64,000 nucleotides of DNA, taken from the NCBI RefSeq assembly GCF_900182955.1, contig NZ_FXUL01000027.1, positions 1-64,000 on the forward strand, in the 5' to 3' direction. The stretch is from Noviherbaspirillum suwonense (GTDB taxonomy: Bacteria > Pseudomonadota > Gammaproteobacteria > Burkholderiales > Burkholderiaceae_D). How positions within the stretch are numbered: position 1 is the stretch's first letter; every line of letters begins with the position of its first letter. A program made the translations under genes and the position numbers. Positions 9,053-17,617 of the stretch are shown here, piece by piece. The notes below the pieces were generated by a model. It did no database searches. It was not told the DNA's origin and worked only from the letters and a program-made list of their open reading frames with translations.

Positions 9053-10366
9053 GTGACCGCTACCTCGCTCAAGAACGATTCCCTGGCTTTCAGCCTGCTC
9101 GGCGCCGCACGCGCGCTGAGCCTGGTGCGCAAGGGCGCCGCCCTGCCCCAGGCCCTCTCCCGCGTCGGCGCTGACCTGCAGGCCAGCCCGCAATCGCGCG
9201 GCGCCATCCAGGACATCGCCTATCGCGCCATGCGCCGGCGCGGCCGCGCCGATGCGCTGGTGCAGGCGATGACCAGCAAGCCGCCGCAGCCGGCCCTGCT
9301 GCTGGCGCTGCTCGAATGCGCGCTGACGCTGCTCGACCACGACGCCGGCGACGGCGACGCTCCCTACGACGCCCACACCGTCGTCGACCAGGCCGTCAGC
9401 GCGGCCACCGCGGATGGCGAGATTGCCCATGCCCGCGGCATGGTCAACGCGGTGCTGCGCCGTTTCCTGCGCGAGCGCGACGCGCTGGGCCGGCAGCTTG
9501 CCGGCAACCAGGAAGCGCAATGGAATTACCCGGCCTGGTGGATAGACGCCGCGCGCAGCGCCTATCCCGATCAATGGCAGGCGCTGCTCGCGGCCGGCAA
9601 CGCGATGCCGCCGCTGACCCTGCGCATCAATCGCCGCAAGACCGACATGCCGTCCTATCTCGCGCTGCTGGAAGCGCATGGCATGGCCGCGCGCCAGGTG
9701 GGCCCGGCCGCGGTGCGGCTGCTGCAGCCGGTGCCGGTGCAGCGCATCCCCGGCTTCGACGCCGGCATGGCCTCGGTCCAGGACGCCGCCGCGCAGATGG
9801 CCGCGCCGCTGCTCGACCTGCAGGACGGCATGCGGGTGCTGGATGCGTGCGCCGCGCCGGGCGGCAAGACCGGCCACCTGCTCGAATGCGCCGATGTCGA
9901 CCTGCAGGCGCTGGACCAGGACGGCCCGCGCCTGCAGCGCGTCGCCGACAACCTGCAGCGGCTGCAATTGCAGGCCAGCCTGCTGCAGGGCGACGCCGCC
10001 AGCGCAGGCTGGTGGGACGGCAAGCCGTTCGACCGCATCCTGGCCGATGTGCCCTGCACCGCGTCCGGCATCGTGCGGCGCCACCCGGACATACGCTGGC
10101 TGCGGCGCAAGGGCGACGCGGCGCAGCTTGCCGCCTTGTCGGCCCAGATCCTCGACAACCTCTGGCGCATGCTCGCGCCCGGCGGCAAGCTGCTGTTCGT
10201 GACCTGCTCGGTGTGGCCACAGGAGTCCGAGGGGCAGGCGGCCGCGTTCGCGGTGCGCCAGCAGGCGCAGCGCCTGCCGGCGCCGGGCCAGCTGCTGCCT
10301 GTTGCGGATGAACAAAGCGACCATGACGGCCTGTTCTATGCGCTGTTCCAAAAGCCGGGGCTTTGA
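9053..10366 (+). CDS. rsmB: 16S rRNA (cytosine-967-C5)-methyltransferase RsmB
   Basis: RsmB methylates C967 of 16S rRNA using S-adenosylmethionine. The protein is 437 aa, the usual length, with an N-terminal NusB-like helical domain (~1-140). The methyltransferase domain carries SAM motif I DACAAPGGKTGHLLE (~263), motif IV DVPCTASGIVRRHPDIRW (~332) and motif VI VTCSVWPQE (~383) with the catalytic Cys. The start is a GTG. The N-terminus differs slightly from the standard, with a long low-conservation NusB part. It is followed by DUF4390 and ntrYX, an order typical of Burkholderiales. Confidence 0.93.
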   Translation: MTATSLKNDSLAFSLLGAARALSLVRKGAALPQALSRVGADLQASPQSRGAIQDIAYRAMRRRGRADALVQAMTSKPPQPALLLALLECALTLLDHDAGDGDAPYDAHTVVDQAVSAATADGEIAHARGMVNAVLRRFLRERDALGRQLAGNQEAQWNYPAWWIDAARSAYPDQWQALLAAGNAMPPLTLRINRRKTDMPSYLALLEAHGMAARQVGPAAVRLLQPVPVQRIPGFDAGMASVQDAAAQMAAPLLDLQDGMRVLDACAAPGGKTGHLLECADVDLQALDQDGPRLQRVADNLQRLQLQASLLQGDAASAGWWDGKPFDRILADVPCTASGIVRRHPDIRWLRRKGDAAQLAALSAQILDNLWRMLAPGGKLLFVTCSVWPQESEGQAAAFAVRQQAQRLPAPGQLLPVADEQSDHDGLFYALFQKPGL

Positions 10367-10411
10367 TACCATGGCCCAAACAATTCCCCGGACTCGCCTC
10401 CGCCATACCGC

Positions 10412-10993
10412 GTGATTCGACGAACTCTCCTTTCGTTCTGGCTGATAGCGGCACTGGCATTTTTCCTTGGGCTTGCGCCGCTCGCATCGCACGCAGCCGA
10501 AGTCGAGATCGCCGAAGCCCGCCTCGAATACACCGATGAAGGCTATCGGCTGGCCGCGGCCTTCAACTTCGAACTGAACCGCAGTTTGGAAAGCGCGATC
10601 GCGCGCGGCATCCCGCTCTACTTCACGACCGAAGTCGCGATCCGGCGGCCGCGCTGGTACTGGCTCGACGAGCGCGCGGCCAGCGCCACCCAGACCATAC
10701 GGATCTCCTACAACGTGCTGACCCGCCAGTACCGGGCCGCGATCAACGGCAGCAACCTGCAGCAGGGCTTCGACTCGCTGGAAGACGCGATATCGCTGGT
10801 GCGGCGCCCCGGCCGCTGGGTGGTTGCGCCGCCCGACGCATTGAAGCCCGGCGAAACCTACACGGTGGCGCTGCGCATGGAGCTCGACGTCGCCCAGCTG
10901 CCCAAGCCCTTCCAGGTCCATTCGATCAACAGCAGCGACTGGCGCCTGTCCTCGGACTGGCGCTATTTCACCTACAGGGCGGACGGCAAGTGA
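10412..10993 (+). CDS. DUF4390 protein, exported, upstream of NtrY
   Basis: A 193-aa protein starting with GTG. The signal peptide RRTLLSFWLIAALAFFLGLA ends at ASHA, so the mature domain is probably periplasmic. The remainder, from VEIAEARLEYTDEGYRLAAA to LSSDWRYFTYRAD, fits DUF4390, a family found almost always directly before the ntrY-type kinase in betaproteobacteria. The stop overlaps the GTG of ntrY by 4 nt, indicating translational coupling. A role in sensing with NtrY is inferred from this conserved linkage only. Confidence 0.8.
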   Translation: MIRRTLLSFWLIAALAFFLGLAPLASHAAEVEIAEARLEYTDEGYRLAAAFNFELNRSLESAIARGIPLYFTTEVAIRRPRWYWLDERAASATQTIRISYNVLTRQYRAAINGSNLQQGFDSLEDAISLVRRPGRWVVAPPDALKPGETYTVALRMELDVAQLPKPFQVHSINSSDWRLSSDWRYFTYRADGK

Positions 10994-13266
10994 CGCGTAC
11001 GCTGCGCTACATGCTGGTGTTCGGCGGCGCGACCACCGGCATCCTGCTGTTCCTGCTGGCCTCGGCGTCCGAGAACTCGCAGTTCTTCGACCAGAACTAT
11101 TCCTGGCTGCTGGGCCTGAACGCGCTGATCGCCGTGCTGCTGCTGGGCCTGGTGGCGACGCTGCTGCTGCGACTCTACCGGCGCTACAAGCAGGGCCGCT
11201 TCGGCTCGCGGCTGATGACGCGGCTGGTGCTGCTGTTCGCGCTGATCGGCATCCTGCCGGGCATGCTGATCTACGTGGTGTCGGTGCAGTTCGTCTCGCG
11301 CTCCATCGAGTCATGGTTCGACGTGCGGGTCGAGTCCGCGCTGGAAGCCGGCCTCAACCTCGGCCGCACAGCGCTCGACTCGTCGATGGCGGACCTGAAC
11401 GCGAAGGCCCGCACGATGGCGCTGGAGCTTTCCGACTATTCCGACGCCAGCCAGATCACCCAGCTGTCGCGGCTGCGCGACCAGAGCCAGCTGCAGGAAG
11501 CGCTGATCGTCACCTCCAGCAACCGCGTGGTGGCCAGCGCCGGCGGCAACCTCGGCTCGCTGGTGCCCGAGCTGCCGACCGCCGCGATGCTGAGCCAGGC
11601 CAGGATGACGCGCGGCTACGCGGCCATCGAAGGCAGCAGCGACGCCAGCACCCAGCCCGGCGCCACGGGCTCGGCCGCGCCCTCCCCGCCCGGCCTGCGG
11701 CTGCGCGTGGTGGTCGCCATCCCCGGCAAGAGCAGCACGCTGTCGCTGCAGAACGAAGCGCGCTTCCTGCAATTGCTGCAGCCGGTGCCGCAGCAGCTTG
11801 CGACCGACGCCGAGGCGCTGCGCGCGGCCTACAGCGAATACCAGGCGCGCTCGGTGGGCCGCACCGGCCTGCGCAAGATCTATATCGTCACGCTGACGCT
11901 GACGCTGCTGCTGGCCATCTTCGGCGCGGTCACCAGCGCCTTCCTGATCGCCAACGACCTGGCGCAGCCGCTGCTGCTGCTGGCCGAGGGCACCAAGGCG
12001 GTCGCAGAAGGCAACCTGTCGCCGCGGCCCATCGTCGCCACCAGCGACGAACTGGGCACGCTGACCCAGTCGTTCAACACGATGACGCGCCAGCTGTACG
12101 ACGCCCGCGCCGCGGTCGAGCAGAACCGCGCCGAACTGGAGAACGCCAAGGCCTACCTGGAGTCGGTGCTGGCCAACATGTCGGCCGGGGTCATGGTGCT
12201 GGACGGGCAGTTCCGGCTGATGAGCTGCAACGAGTCGGTGGACCGCATCCTGCAGCATGATTTCGAACCCTACCTCGGGCATCCGCTGTCCGAGATCGCC
12301 GGCCTGGAGACCTTCGCCGAAGTGATCACGCGCGCCTTCACCGAGCAGAGTGCCAAGTCGGCCGGCGACAACGGCAGCGGCTTCCACTGGCAAAAGCAGA
12401 TCGAGATCCCGCGCCGCATCGGCGACACCGAGGGCGACAGCGACATCACGCTGCTGGCGCGCGGCTCGCGCCTGCCGGTCGACAACGCGACCGGCTACGT
12501 GGTGGTGTTCGACGATATCTCCGACGTGATCTCGGGCCAGCGCTCGATCGCCTGGGGCGAGGTCGCGCGCCGGCTGGCGCACGAGATCAAGAACCCGCTG
12601 ACGCCCATCCAGCTGTCGGCCGAGCGGCTGCAGATGAAGCTGGAGGAAAAGCTGCAGCCCACCGACCTGGCGATGCTGACCCGCGCCACCAGCACCATCG
12701 TCAACCAGGTGACGGCGATGAAGCGCATGGTCGACGACTTCCGCGACTATGCGAAGACGCCGCCGGCCGTGCTGTCGCCGCTGAACCTGAATGCGCTGAT
12801 CGAGGAGATCCTTGCGCTCTATATAGCCGGCGACGAGCGCGACATCATCCATCCGCAGCTCTCGCCGGGGCTGCCGCGCGTGATGGGCGACGCGACGCAG
12901 CTGCGCCAGCTGATCCACAACCTGCTGCAGAATGCGCAGGATGCGGTGGCGGAGCGCACCGGCGAGAGCGAGCCGGCGCGCATCGAGCTGGTCACCGAGA
13001 CCATCCATTACCCGGGCTCGGACGGCGTCGACCAGACCGCGGTGAGGCTCACGATCACCGATAACGGCCCCGGCTTCGCGCCCAAAATCCTGGCGCGCGC
13101 GTTCGAGCCCTATGTCACGTCGAAGACCCGCGGCACCGGCCTCGGGCTGGCAATGGTCAAGAAAATCGTCGAAGAGCATGGCGGACGCGTCGATATCCAG
13201 AATCGGCGCAATACCACCGGCGCTAAAATAGTCATACTGTTGCTGAAGCTGGCGCCTGCTAATTGA
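10990..13266 (+). CDS. ntrY: NtrY-like membrane sensor histidine kinase
   Basis: 758 aa, GTG start coupled to the DUF4390 stop. Membrane segments lie at about 5-25, 38-62 and 78-100. A periplasmic sensor region (~105-295) includes a low-complexity Ser/Thr/Pro stretch near 215-235, then another membrane helix (TLTLTLLLAIFGAVTSAFLI). These are followed by HAMP, a PAS domain (AYLESVLANMSAGVMVLDGQ), the HisKA box RRLAHEIKNPLTPIQLSAERL with phospho-acceptor His531, and an HATPase with DNGPGF and GTGLGLAMVKKIVEEHGG. This is the full NtrY layout. It is expected to phosphorylate the regulator encoded next. In Proteobacteria NtrY/NtrX respond to nitrogen or redox state; the input here is unknown. Confidence 0.9.
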   Translation: MTRTLRYMLVFGGATTGILLFLLASASENSQFFDQNYSWLLGLNALIAVLLLGLVATLLLRLYRRYKQGRFGSRLMTRLVLLFALIGILPGMLIYVVSVQFVSRSIESWFDVRVESALEAGLNLGRTALDSSMADLNAKARTMALELSDYSDASQITQLSRLRDQSQLQEALIVTSSNRVVASAGGNLGSLVPELPTAAMLSQARMTRGYAAIEGSSDASTQPGATGSAAPSPPGLRLRVVVAIPGKSSTLSLQNEARFLQLLQPVPQQLATDAEALRAAYSEYQARSVGRTGLRKIYIVTLTLTLLLAIFGAVTSAFLIANDLAQPLLLLAEGTKAVAEGNLSPRPIVATSDELGTLTQSFNTMTRQLYDARAAVEQNRAELENAKAYLESVLANMSAGVMVLDGQFRLMSCNESVDRILQHDFEPYLGHPLSEIAGLETFAEVITRAFTEQSAKSAGDNGSGFHWQKQIEIPRRIGDTEGDSDITLLARGSRLPVDNATGYVVVFDDISDVISGQRSIAWGEVARRLAHEIKNPLTPIQLSAERLQMKLEEKLQPTDLAMLTRATSTIVNQVTAMKRMVDDFRDYAKTPPAVLSPLNLNALIEEILALYIAGDERDIIHPQLSPGLPRVMGDATQLRQLIHNLLQNAQDAVAERTGESEPARIELVTETIHYPGSDGVDQTAVRLTITDNGPGFAPKILARAFEPYVTSKTRGTGLGLAMVKKIVEEHGGRVDIQNRRNTTGAKIVILLLKLAPAN

Positions 13267-13364
13267 GATCTAACCAAACGCTAACAAGAATAAATGCGAC
13301 TATGCAGGCAAGTAAAATGGGCTGTCCGGAAATGATCCAAATCTGAATTAACCAAGGCAAGGAA

Positions 13365-14090
13365 ATGGCAAATATTCTGGTAGTTGATGACGAGATGGGC
13401 ATTCGCGAACTGCTCTCTGAAATACTGGGCGACGAGGGCCATGTGGTGACCATGGCCGAAAATGCGCAGCAGGCGCGCCAGATTCGCGCCACCTCCACGC
13501 CCGACCTGGTCCTGCTGGACATATGGATGCCCGACACCGACGGCGTGACGCTGCTCAAGGAATGGCAGCGCGACAGGATGCTGACCATGCCGGTCATCAT
13601 GATGTCCGGGCATGCCACCATCGATACCGCGGTCGAAGCCACCCGTATCGGCGCGCTGAACTTCCTGGAAAAACCGATTTCGCTGCAAAAGCTGCTGAAG
13701 GCCGTGCAGCAGGGCCTCTCCCGCGGCCAGGAGACGGTGCGCGCGGGCACGCTGTCGACGATGGCGCGCCCGGCGCCCATCCCGGTCGTCGCCGATGCGC
13801 CGCCGCTGGCCGCAAGCGCCGCAGTGGCGCATGCGGTCGCGGGCATCGCCCAGCCGCCGGCGGAAGCGCCCAGGCCGCCGGAAGAAAAAGGCTTCAGCGT
13901 TTCCTTCGAACTGCCGCTGCGCGAAGCGCGCGACGCGTTCGAGCGCGCCTACTTCGAGCATCACCTGCAGCGCGAGGGCGGCAGCATGACCCGGGTCGCC
14001 GAGCGCACCGGGCTGGAGCGCACCCACCTGTACCGCAAGCTCAAGCAGCTCGGCGTGGAGCCGGGCAAGCTGGGGCGCAGGAACGGGTGA
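13365..14090 (+). CDS. NtrX-like response regulator lacking the sigma-54 AAA+ domain
   Basis: The 241-aa protein has a receiver domain (1-~122) with acidic residues Asp8/Asp9, phospho-acceptor Asp52 in LVLLDIWMPDTDG and Lys in FLEKPIS. A Pro/Ala-rich linker (~125-170) follows, then a Fis-type helix-turn-helix (FELPLREARDAFERAYFEHH ... RVAERTGLERTHLYRKLKQLG). NtrX proteins normally have ~450 residues with a central AAA+ domain that opens sigma-54 promoters; that domain is absent here with no sign of a frameshift. It should bind DNA without activating sigma-54 directly. AAGGCAAGGAA lies directly before the ATG. It is the partner of the ntrY gene 98 bp upstream. Confidence 0.87.
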   Translation: MANILVVDDEMGIRELLSEILGDEGHVVTMAENAQQARQIRATSTPDLVLLDIWMPDTDGVTLLKEWQRDRMLTMPVIMMSGHATIDTAVEATRIGALNFLEKPISLQKLLKAVQQGLSRGQETVRAGTLSTMARPAPIPVVADAPPLAASAAVAHAVAGIAQPPAEAPRPPEEKGFSVSFELPLREARDAFERAYFEHHLQREGGSMTRVAERTGLERTHLYRKLKQLGVEPGKLGRRNG

Positions 14091-14452
14091 CGCTGACCAC
14101 GCTGGTCGTCGGCGCCACCTATGCGGCGCGCGAGGCCGCCATCGCCGCGTCGCTGCAGGCAGGCCAGCAGGGCGCGGCCATCCTCGAGGGCCTGCCCGAC
14201 GGCAGGTCGGGCTCCCCGCTCGAAGCCGTGCTCGCTCCTGCCGACATCCGGCGCGTCGCGCCGGGCTGCCTGTGCTGCAGCGGCAACCTGACCATGCGCG
14301 TCACGCTCAACCGGGTGCTGCGCCATCCGCCGCAGCGCCTGTTCATCAGCCTGGCCGACGCCAGCCACCTGGAACAGATCCGGGAATTCCTGAACGCTCC
14401 TTCCTACCAGTCCCTGTTGACGCTGACTGACGACTTGCACGTCCGGCCTTGA
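14087..14452 (+). CDS. Small G3E/CobW-like protein with CLCC motif but no P-loop
   Basis: A 121-aa protein from a GTG (14087) that overlaps the ntrX-like stop. It has VAPGCLCCSGNLTMRVTLNR, the CxCC metal-binding box of G3E-family GTPases (CobW, YjiA, HypB relatives), followed by RVLRHPPQRLFISLADASHLEQI, which matches the next strand-helix of that fold. The Walker A that should start the fold is missing: the first strand TLVVGATYAAREAAIAAS has no GxxGxGKT, and the Walker B region is gone. It may be a stripped-down metal-binding derivative. The tight linkage to NtrX suggests co-expression. Function unknown. Confidence 0.6.
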   Translation: MTLTTLVVGATYAAREAAIAASLQAGQQGAAILEGLPDGRSGSPLEAVLAPADIRRVAPGCLCCSGNLTMRVTLNRVLRHPPQRLFISLADASHLEQIREFLNAPSYQSLLTLTDDLHVRP

Positions 14453-14530
14453 AATGCGGCCGCAGGGCGCCATGTTCCCCTTAGAAGCCGGAATTCCCTT
14501 CCGGCGCTTGGCATCACACCAGGAGCACAC

Positions 14531-14788
14531 ATGAACCTGATCTATAACAGCGACCAGTACAGCGTGGTGGAATTCGGCGCCGACCAGGGCCGCGAGGCGC
14601 TGCGCTTCGGCGGCTATGAAATCGTGGACAAGCCGGGACGCCGTGAAATCTTCATCAACGGCGAACTGGCGGCATCATTCCGCCAGCATGTCCAGGACCT
14701 GATCGCCACCGAGCCCAGCACCGAGGAAATCGACGATTTCCTCGGCAGCTTCGATGAATTGATGCGCCAGCCGGTGCATCTGCACTAA
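14531..14788 (+). CDS. DUF3567 domain protein
   Basis: An 85-aa acidic protein beginning MNLIYNSDQYSVVEFGADQG and containing YEIVDKPGRREIFINGELA, features I associate with DUF3567, a small cytoplasmic family conserved in Burkholderiales. AGGAG lies six bases before the ATG. No catalytic motif is visible and the function is unknown. It stands alone between the CLCC gene and the TrmB-like gene. Confidence 0.8.
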   Translation: MNLIYNSDQYSVVEFGADQGREALRFGGYEIVDKPGRREIFINGELAASFRQHVQDLIATEPSTEEIDDFLGSFDELMRQPVHLH

Positions 14789-14916
14789 TTGGCAGGCGCT
14801 GCGCCCTTCACGGTCGCAGCGCCTGTCCTTCTTCCGGCAAGACCGAACGTTCGACGCGGCGAAGCCAAAGGCGTCATCCGGCCAAGCCAGAGGCGTCATC
14901 CGGGTATACTCCCGCG

Positions 14917-15603
14917 ATGCATGCAAATTCCAGTCCGATACAGAGCACCCAGCCAGGCATGCATGAGCACCTGGCGCAGCAGGTCACACGTCACGCCACG
15001 TCCGTTTTCCGCAAGCCCGTCACCGACTACAACCGCCTGGCCTTCGAGACCAGCATGGCTGCCTGGCACGACAGCGGCAGCAAGCCCCTGATCCTCGACG
15101 CCGGCTGCGGGGTGGGACTGTCGACCCTGCACCTCGCACAGCAGTTCCCCGATCATTTCGTCATCGGCGTGGACCAGTCCGCCGACCGGCTCGCGCGCAA
15201 CGTGCAATGGCCGGGCGAGGTGCCGGGCAATGCGCTGCGGGTGCGCGCCGACCTGGTCGACTACTGGCGGCTGCTGCAGGATGCCGGCATCGGTCTTGCG
15301 CGCCACTACCTGCTCTATCCGAATCCGTGGCCTAAAAAACAGCACCTGGGCCGGCGCTGGCATGGACACCCGGTGTTTCCGACCGTGGTGGCGCTGGGCG
15401 GGGCGCTCGAATGCCGCAGCAACTGGCGCATCTACGTCGAGGAATGCGCGGCCGCGCTGACCCAGCTGACCGGCCTTGCCGTGCCGGTGGAAAGCCTGGA
15501 TGCGCAGCACCCGATCACGCCCTTCGAAGAAAAATACCGCGCTTCATCGCACCCGCTCTGGCGCTGCCGGGTAGCGCTTCCCACTCTCAACCCGCAACAG
15601 TAA
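14917..15603 (+). CDS. TrmB-family SAM methyltransferase
   Basis: 228 aa. SAM motif I is LILDAGCGVGLSTLHLA (~58-74), followed by FVIGVDQSADRLARN. The TrmB-type substrate box is YLLYPNPWPKKQHLGRRWHG, and ITPFEEKYRA near the C-terminus is the typical closing motif. TrmB forms m7G46 in tRNA variable loops. The YPNPWPKKQH form and short N-terminus suggest the second, TrmB-like paralogue seen in some Burkholderiales rather than canonical TrmB, so no gene symbol is given. It is 12 bp before a LysR gene. Confidence 0.8.
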   Translation: MHANSSPIQSTQPGMHEHLAQQVTRHATSVFRKPVTDYNRLAFETSMAAWHDSGSKPLILDAGCGVGLSTLHLAQQFPDHFVIGVDQSADRLARNVQWPGEVPGNALRVRADLVDYWRLLQDAGIGLARHYLLYPNPWPKKQHLGRRWHGHPVFPTVVALGGALECRSNWRIYVEECAAALTQLTGLAVPVESLDAQHPITPFEEKYRASSHPLWRCRVALPTLNPQQ

Positions 15604-15615
15604 AAGGCCCGCAGC

Positions 15616-16536
15616 ATGGACCGTCTGCAATCAATGCGCGTATTTTCCAAGGTGGTCGAACAGGGCAGCTTTGCCCGCGCCGCCAAGGTCATGGAATTGT
15701 CCAACGCGGTCGTCACCCGCCACGTGGCCGACCTTGAAACCCACCTGGGCACCCGGCTCCTGAACCGCACCACCCGCAAGCTGTCATTGACCGAGACCGG
15801 CCAGGCTTACCTGGAACGGGTCAATCGCATCCTGTCCGACGTCGACGACGCCGACGCCATCGCCACCGCCCATTCGAAGAAGCCGGCCGGCATACTGCGC
15901 ATCTATTCGCAGCTCGGTTTCGGCAAGCAGCGGCTGGCGGAGCTGCTGCCGCCCTATGCGAATGCCAATCCGGAGGTGGTGCTGGACGTGACGCTGTCGG
16001 ACCGCACGGTCGACCTGGTCGAGGAAGGTTATGACATCGGCATCTTCACCGGCCTGCAGAAGGTGGACGCCAGCATGATTTCCCGGCAGCTGGGCGTGGC
16101 CGAAGTGCTGCTGTGCGCCTCTCCCGGCTATATCAGCAAGCATGGCGAGCCGCGGGTGCCGGAAGAGGTCGCCACCCATGCGTGCCTGAACTTCTCCAAC
16201 ATCGACCTGCTGCGCAATCACTGGCCGATTTCCAGCAATACCGAGACCGTCAACGTGCCGATCCACAGCCGCATGCTGTCCAATAACAGCGAGCTGCTGC
16301 GCCACTGCGCGGCCGCCGACATGGGACTCGTGGTGGGACCGTCGTATGCGATGGTCGACGATATCAAGAGCAAGCGGCTGGTGCGCCTGCTGGCCGACCA
16401 TTACCTGGGGCAGATGGCGGTGATGATGGTCTACCCGAGCCGGCGCCAGCTGTCGGCCAAGGTCCGCAGCTTCATCGACTTCATGGCCGGGCACCATCCG
16501 CACCCGGAAACCGACCCGTGGGGCGGGAAGGCCTGA
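15616..16536 (+). CDS. LysR-family transcriptional regulator
   Basis: 306 aa. An N-terminal winged helix-turn-helix (MDRLQSMRVFSKVVEQGSFA ... SNAVVTRHVADLETHLG) is followed by a substrate-binding domain from about residue 90 (ILRIYSQLGFGKQRLAELLP). The TRLLNRTTRKLSLTETGQAYL segment is typical of the CrgA/DsdC-like group in proteobacteria. No divergent target gene is adjacent: the TrmB-like gene upstream points the same way, so its regulon cannot be inferred from context. The inducer is unknown. Confidence 0.9.
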   Translation: MDRLQSMRVFSKVVEQGSFARAAKVMELSNAVVTRHVADLETHLGTRLLNRTTRKLSLTETGQAYLERVNRILSDVDDADAIATAHSKKPAGILRIYSQLGFGKQRLAELLPPYANANPEVVLDVTLSDRTVDLVEEGYDIGIFTGLQKVDASMISRQLGVAEVLLCASPGYISKHGEPRVPEEVATHACLNFSNIDLLRNHWPISSNTETVNVPIHSRMLSNNSELLRHCAAADMGLVVGPSYAMVDDIKSKRLVRLLADHYLGQMAVMMVYPSRRQLSAKVRSFIDFMAGHHPHPETDPWGGKA

Positions 16537-16622
16537 TGCGCCACCGCCGGCCGTCCCGCCGCATCCATGGTAGTGTGACGTGATGTTCAAATGCCACACG
16601 CCCTCTCCGCGCTGATCCAACC

Positions 16623-17399
16623 ATGTGCCAGCTCCTTGGAATGAACTGCAACGTCCCCACGGACATCGTCTTCAGCTTCACCGGCTTCGCCACCCGCGGC
16701 GGCCGCACCGACAATCACAACGACGGCTGGGGCATCGCCTTCTTTGAAGGCGCCGGGGTGCGCCATTTCGTCGACTACCAGGCGGCGGACGCGTCGCCGA
16801 TCGCCCGTCTCATCAAGCAGTGCCCGATCAAGTCGAAGAACGTGATCGCGCATATCCGAAAGGCGACGCAGGGGCAGGTCGCGCTGGAAAATTGCCATCC
16901 CTTCGTGCGCGAGATGTGGGGCCGTTACTGGGTCTTTGCGCACAACGGCGATTTGAAGCAATTCGCGCCGGCGCTCGACGGCCAGTTCCGCCCGGTCGGC
17001 AACACCGACAGCGAGCTGGCCTTCTGCTACCTGCTGCAGGAACTGCGCCGCCGCTTCGGCGACGCGATGCCGGCGCTGCCCGAACTGTCGGCCGCGCTGC
17101 GCGCGCTGACCACCGAGATTGCCGCACATGGCGTGTTCAACATGATGCTGTCGGACGGTTCGGCATTGTTTGCCCATTGCTCGACCCAGCTGCATTACCT
17201 GGTGCGGCAGCATCCGTTCGCCGAGGCGCACCTGGCGGACGAGGACATGATCGTCGATTTTTCGCAAGTCACCACGCCGCAGGACAGGGTGGCCATCATC
17301 GTCACCGCGCCGCTGACCGCGAACGAGACCTGGCTGCCGTTCGCCAGCGGCGAACTGAAGGTGTTCGTCGAAGGCGAGCCGGTCACCCTCTACGCCTGA
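16623..17399 (+). CDS. Class II glutamine amidotransferase (YafJ-like)
   Basis: 258 aa starting MCQLLGMN, so that Met removal exposes Cys2, the N-terminal nucleophile of class II (Ntn) glutamine amidotransferases. Supporting motifs are NHNDGWGIAFFEG, KNVIAHIRKATQG, HPFVREMWGRYWVFAHNGD and NTDSELAF. Only the glutaminase domain is present; no synthetase domain is fused. Single-domain relatives are usually annotated YafJ and their physiological acceptor is not established. The gene stands alone. Confidence 0.88.
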   Translation: MCQLLGMNCNVPTDIVFSFTGFATRGGRTDNHNDGWGIAFFEGAGVRHFVDYQAADASPIARLIKQCPIKSKNVIAHIRKATQGQVALENCHPFVREMWGRYWVFAHNGDLKQFAPALDGQFRPVGNTDSELAFCYLLQELRRRFGDAMPALPELSAALRALTTEIAAHGVFNMMLSDGSALFAHCSTQLHYLVRQHPFAEAHLADEDMIVDFSQVTTPQDRVAIIVTAPLTANETWLPFASGELKVFVEGEPVTLYA

Positions 17400-17460
17400 T
17401 ACCCCTTCCAAATCATGGCGTAACGGTTGAGATCGATAATCCCGGTTCGTCTGCGTGGCT

Positions 17461-17574
17461 CGTAGGGTCGTAAGGTGTACAAAGCGCAGCGCATTACACC
17501 ACCGGCCAATCAGCCACCGTTTTCCGTTCCCGACCAAGGGTGTAATGCGCTTGCGCTTATTACACCCTACGGCG
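17461..17574. repeat. Dispersed palindromic intergenic repeat, copy 1
   Basis: A 114-bp intergenic element with inverted ends. Outer arms are CGTAGGGT...GTAA and TTACACCCTACG, and inner arms are GCGCATTACACC and GGTGTAATGCGC, separated by ~35 bp of unrelated sequence. A second copy with the same arms lies at 44611-44719. It is placed between a plus-strand gene and a minus-strand gene, so it could act as a bidirectional transcript end. Confidence 0.8.
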
Positions 17575-17617
17575 TTTCATGCCGCCTTATGAGCGGGGAC
17601 TGGCATGAGAACGCGCC

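Noticed and set aside
8984-11314. Minus-strand 776-aa frame
   Set aside because: Antisense to rsmB, DUF4390 and ntrY, all clearly identified; composition typical of a shadow frame.
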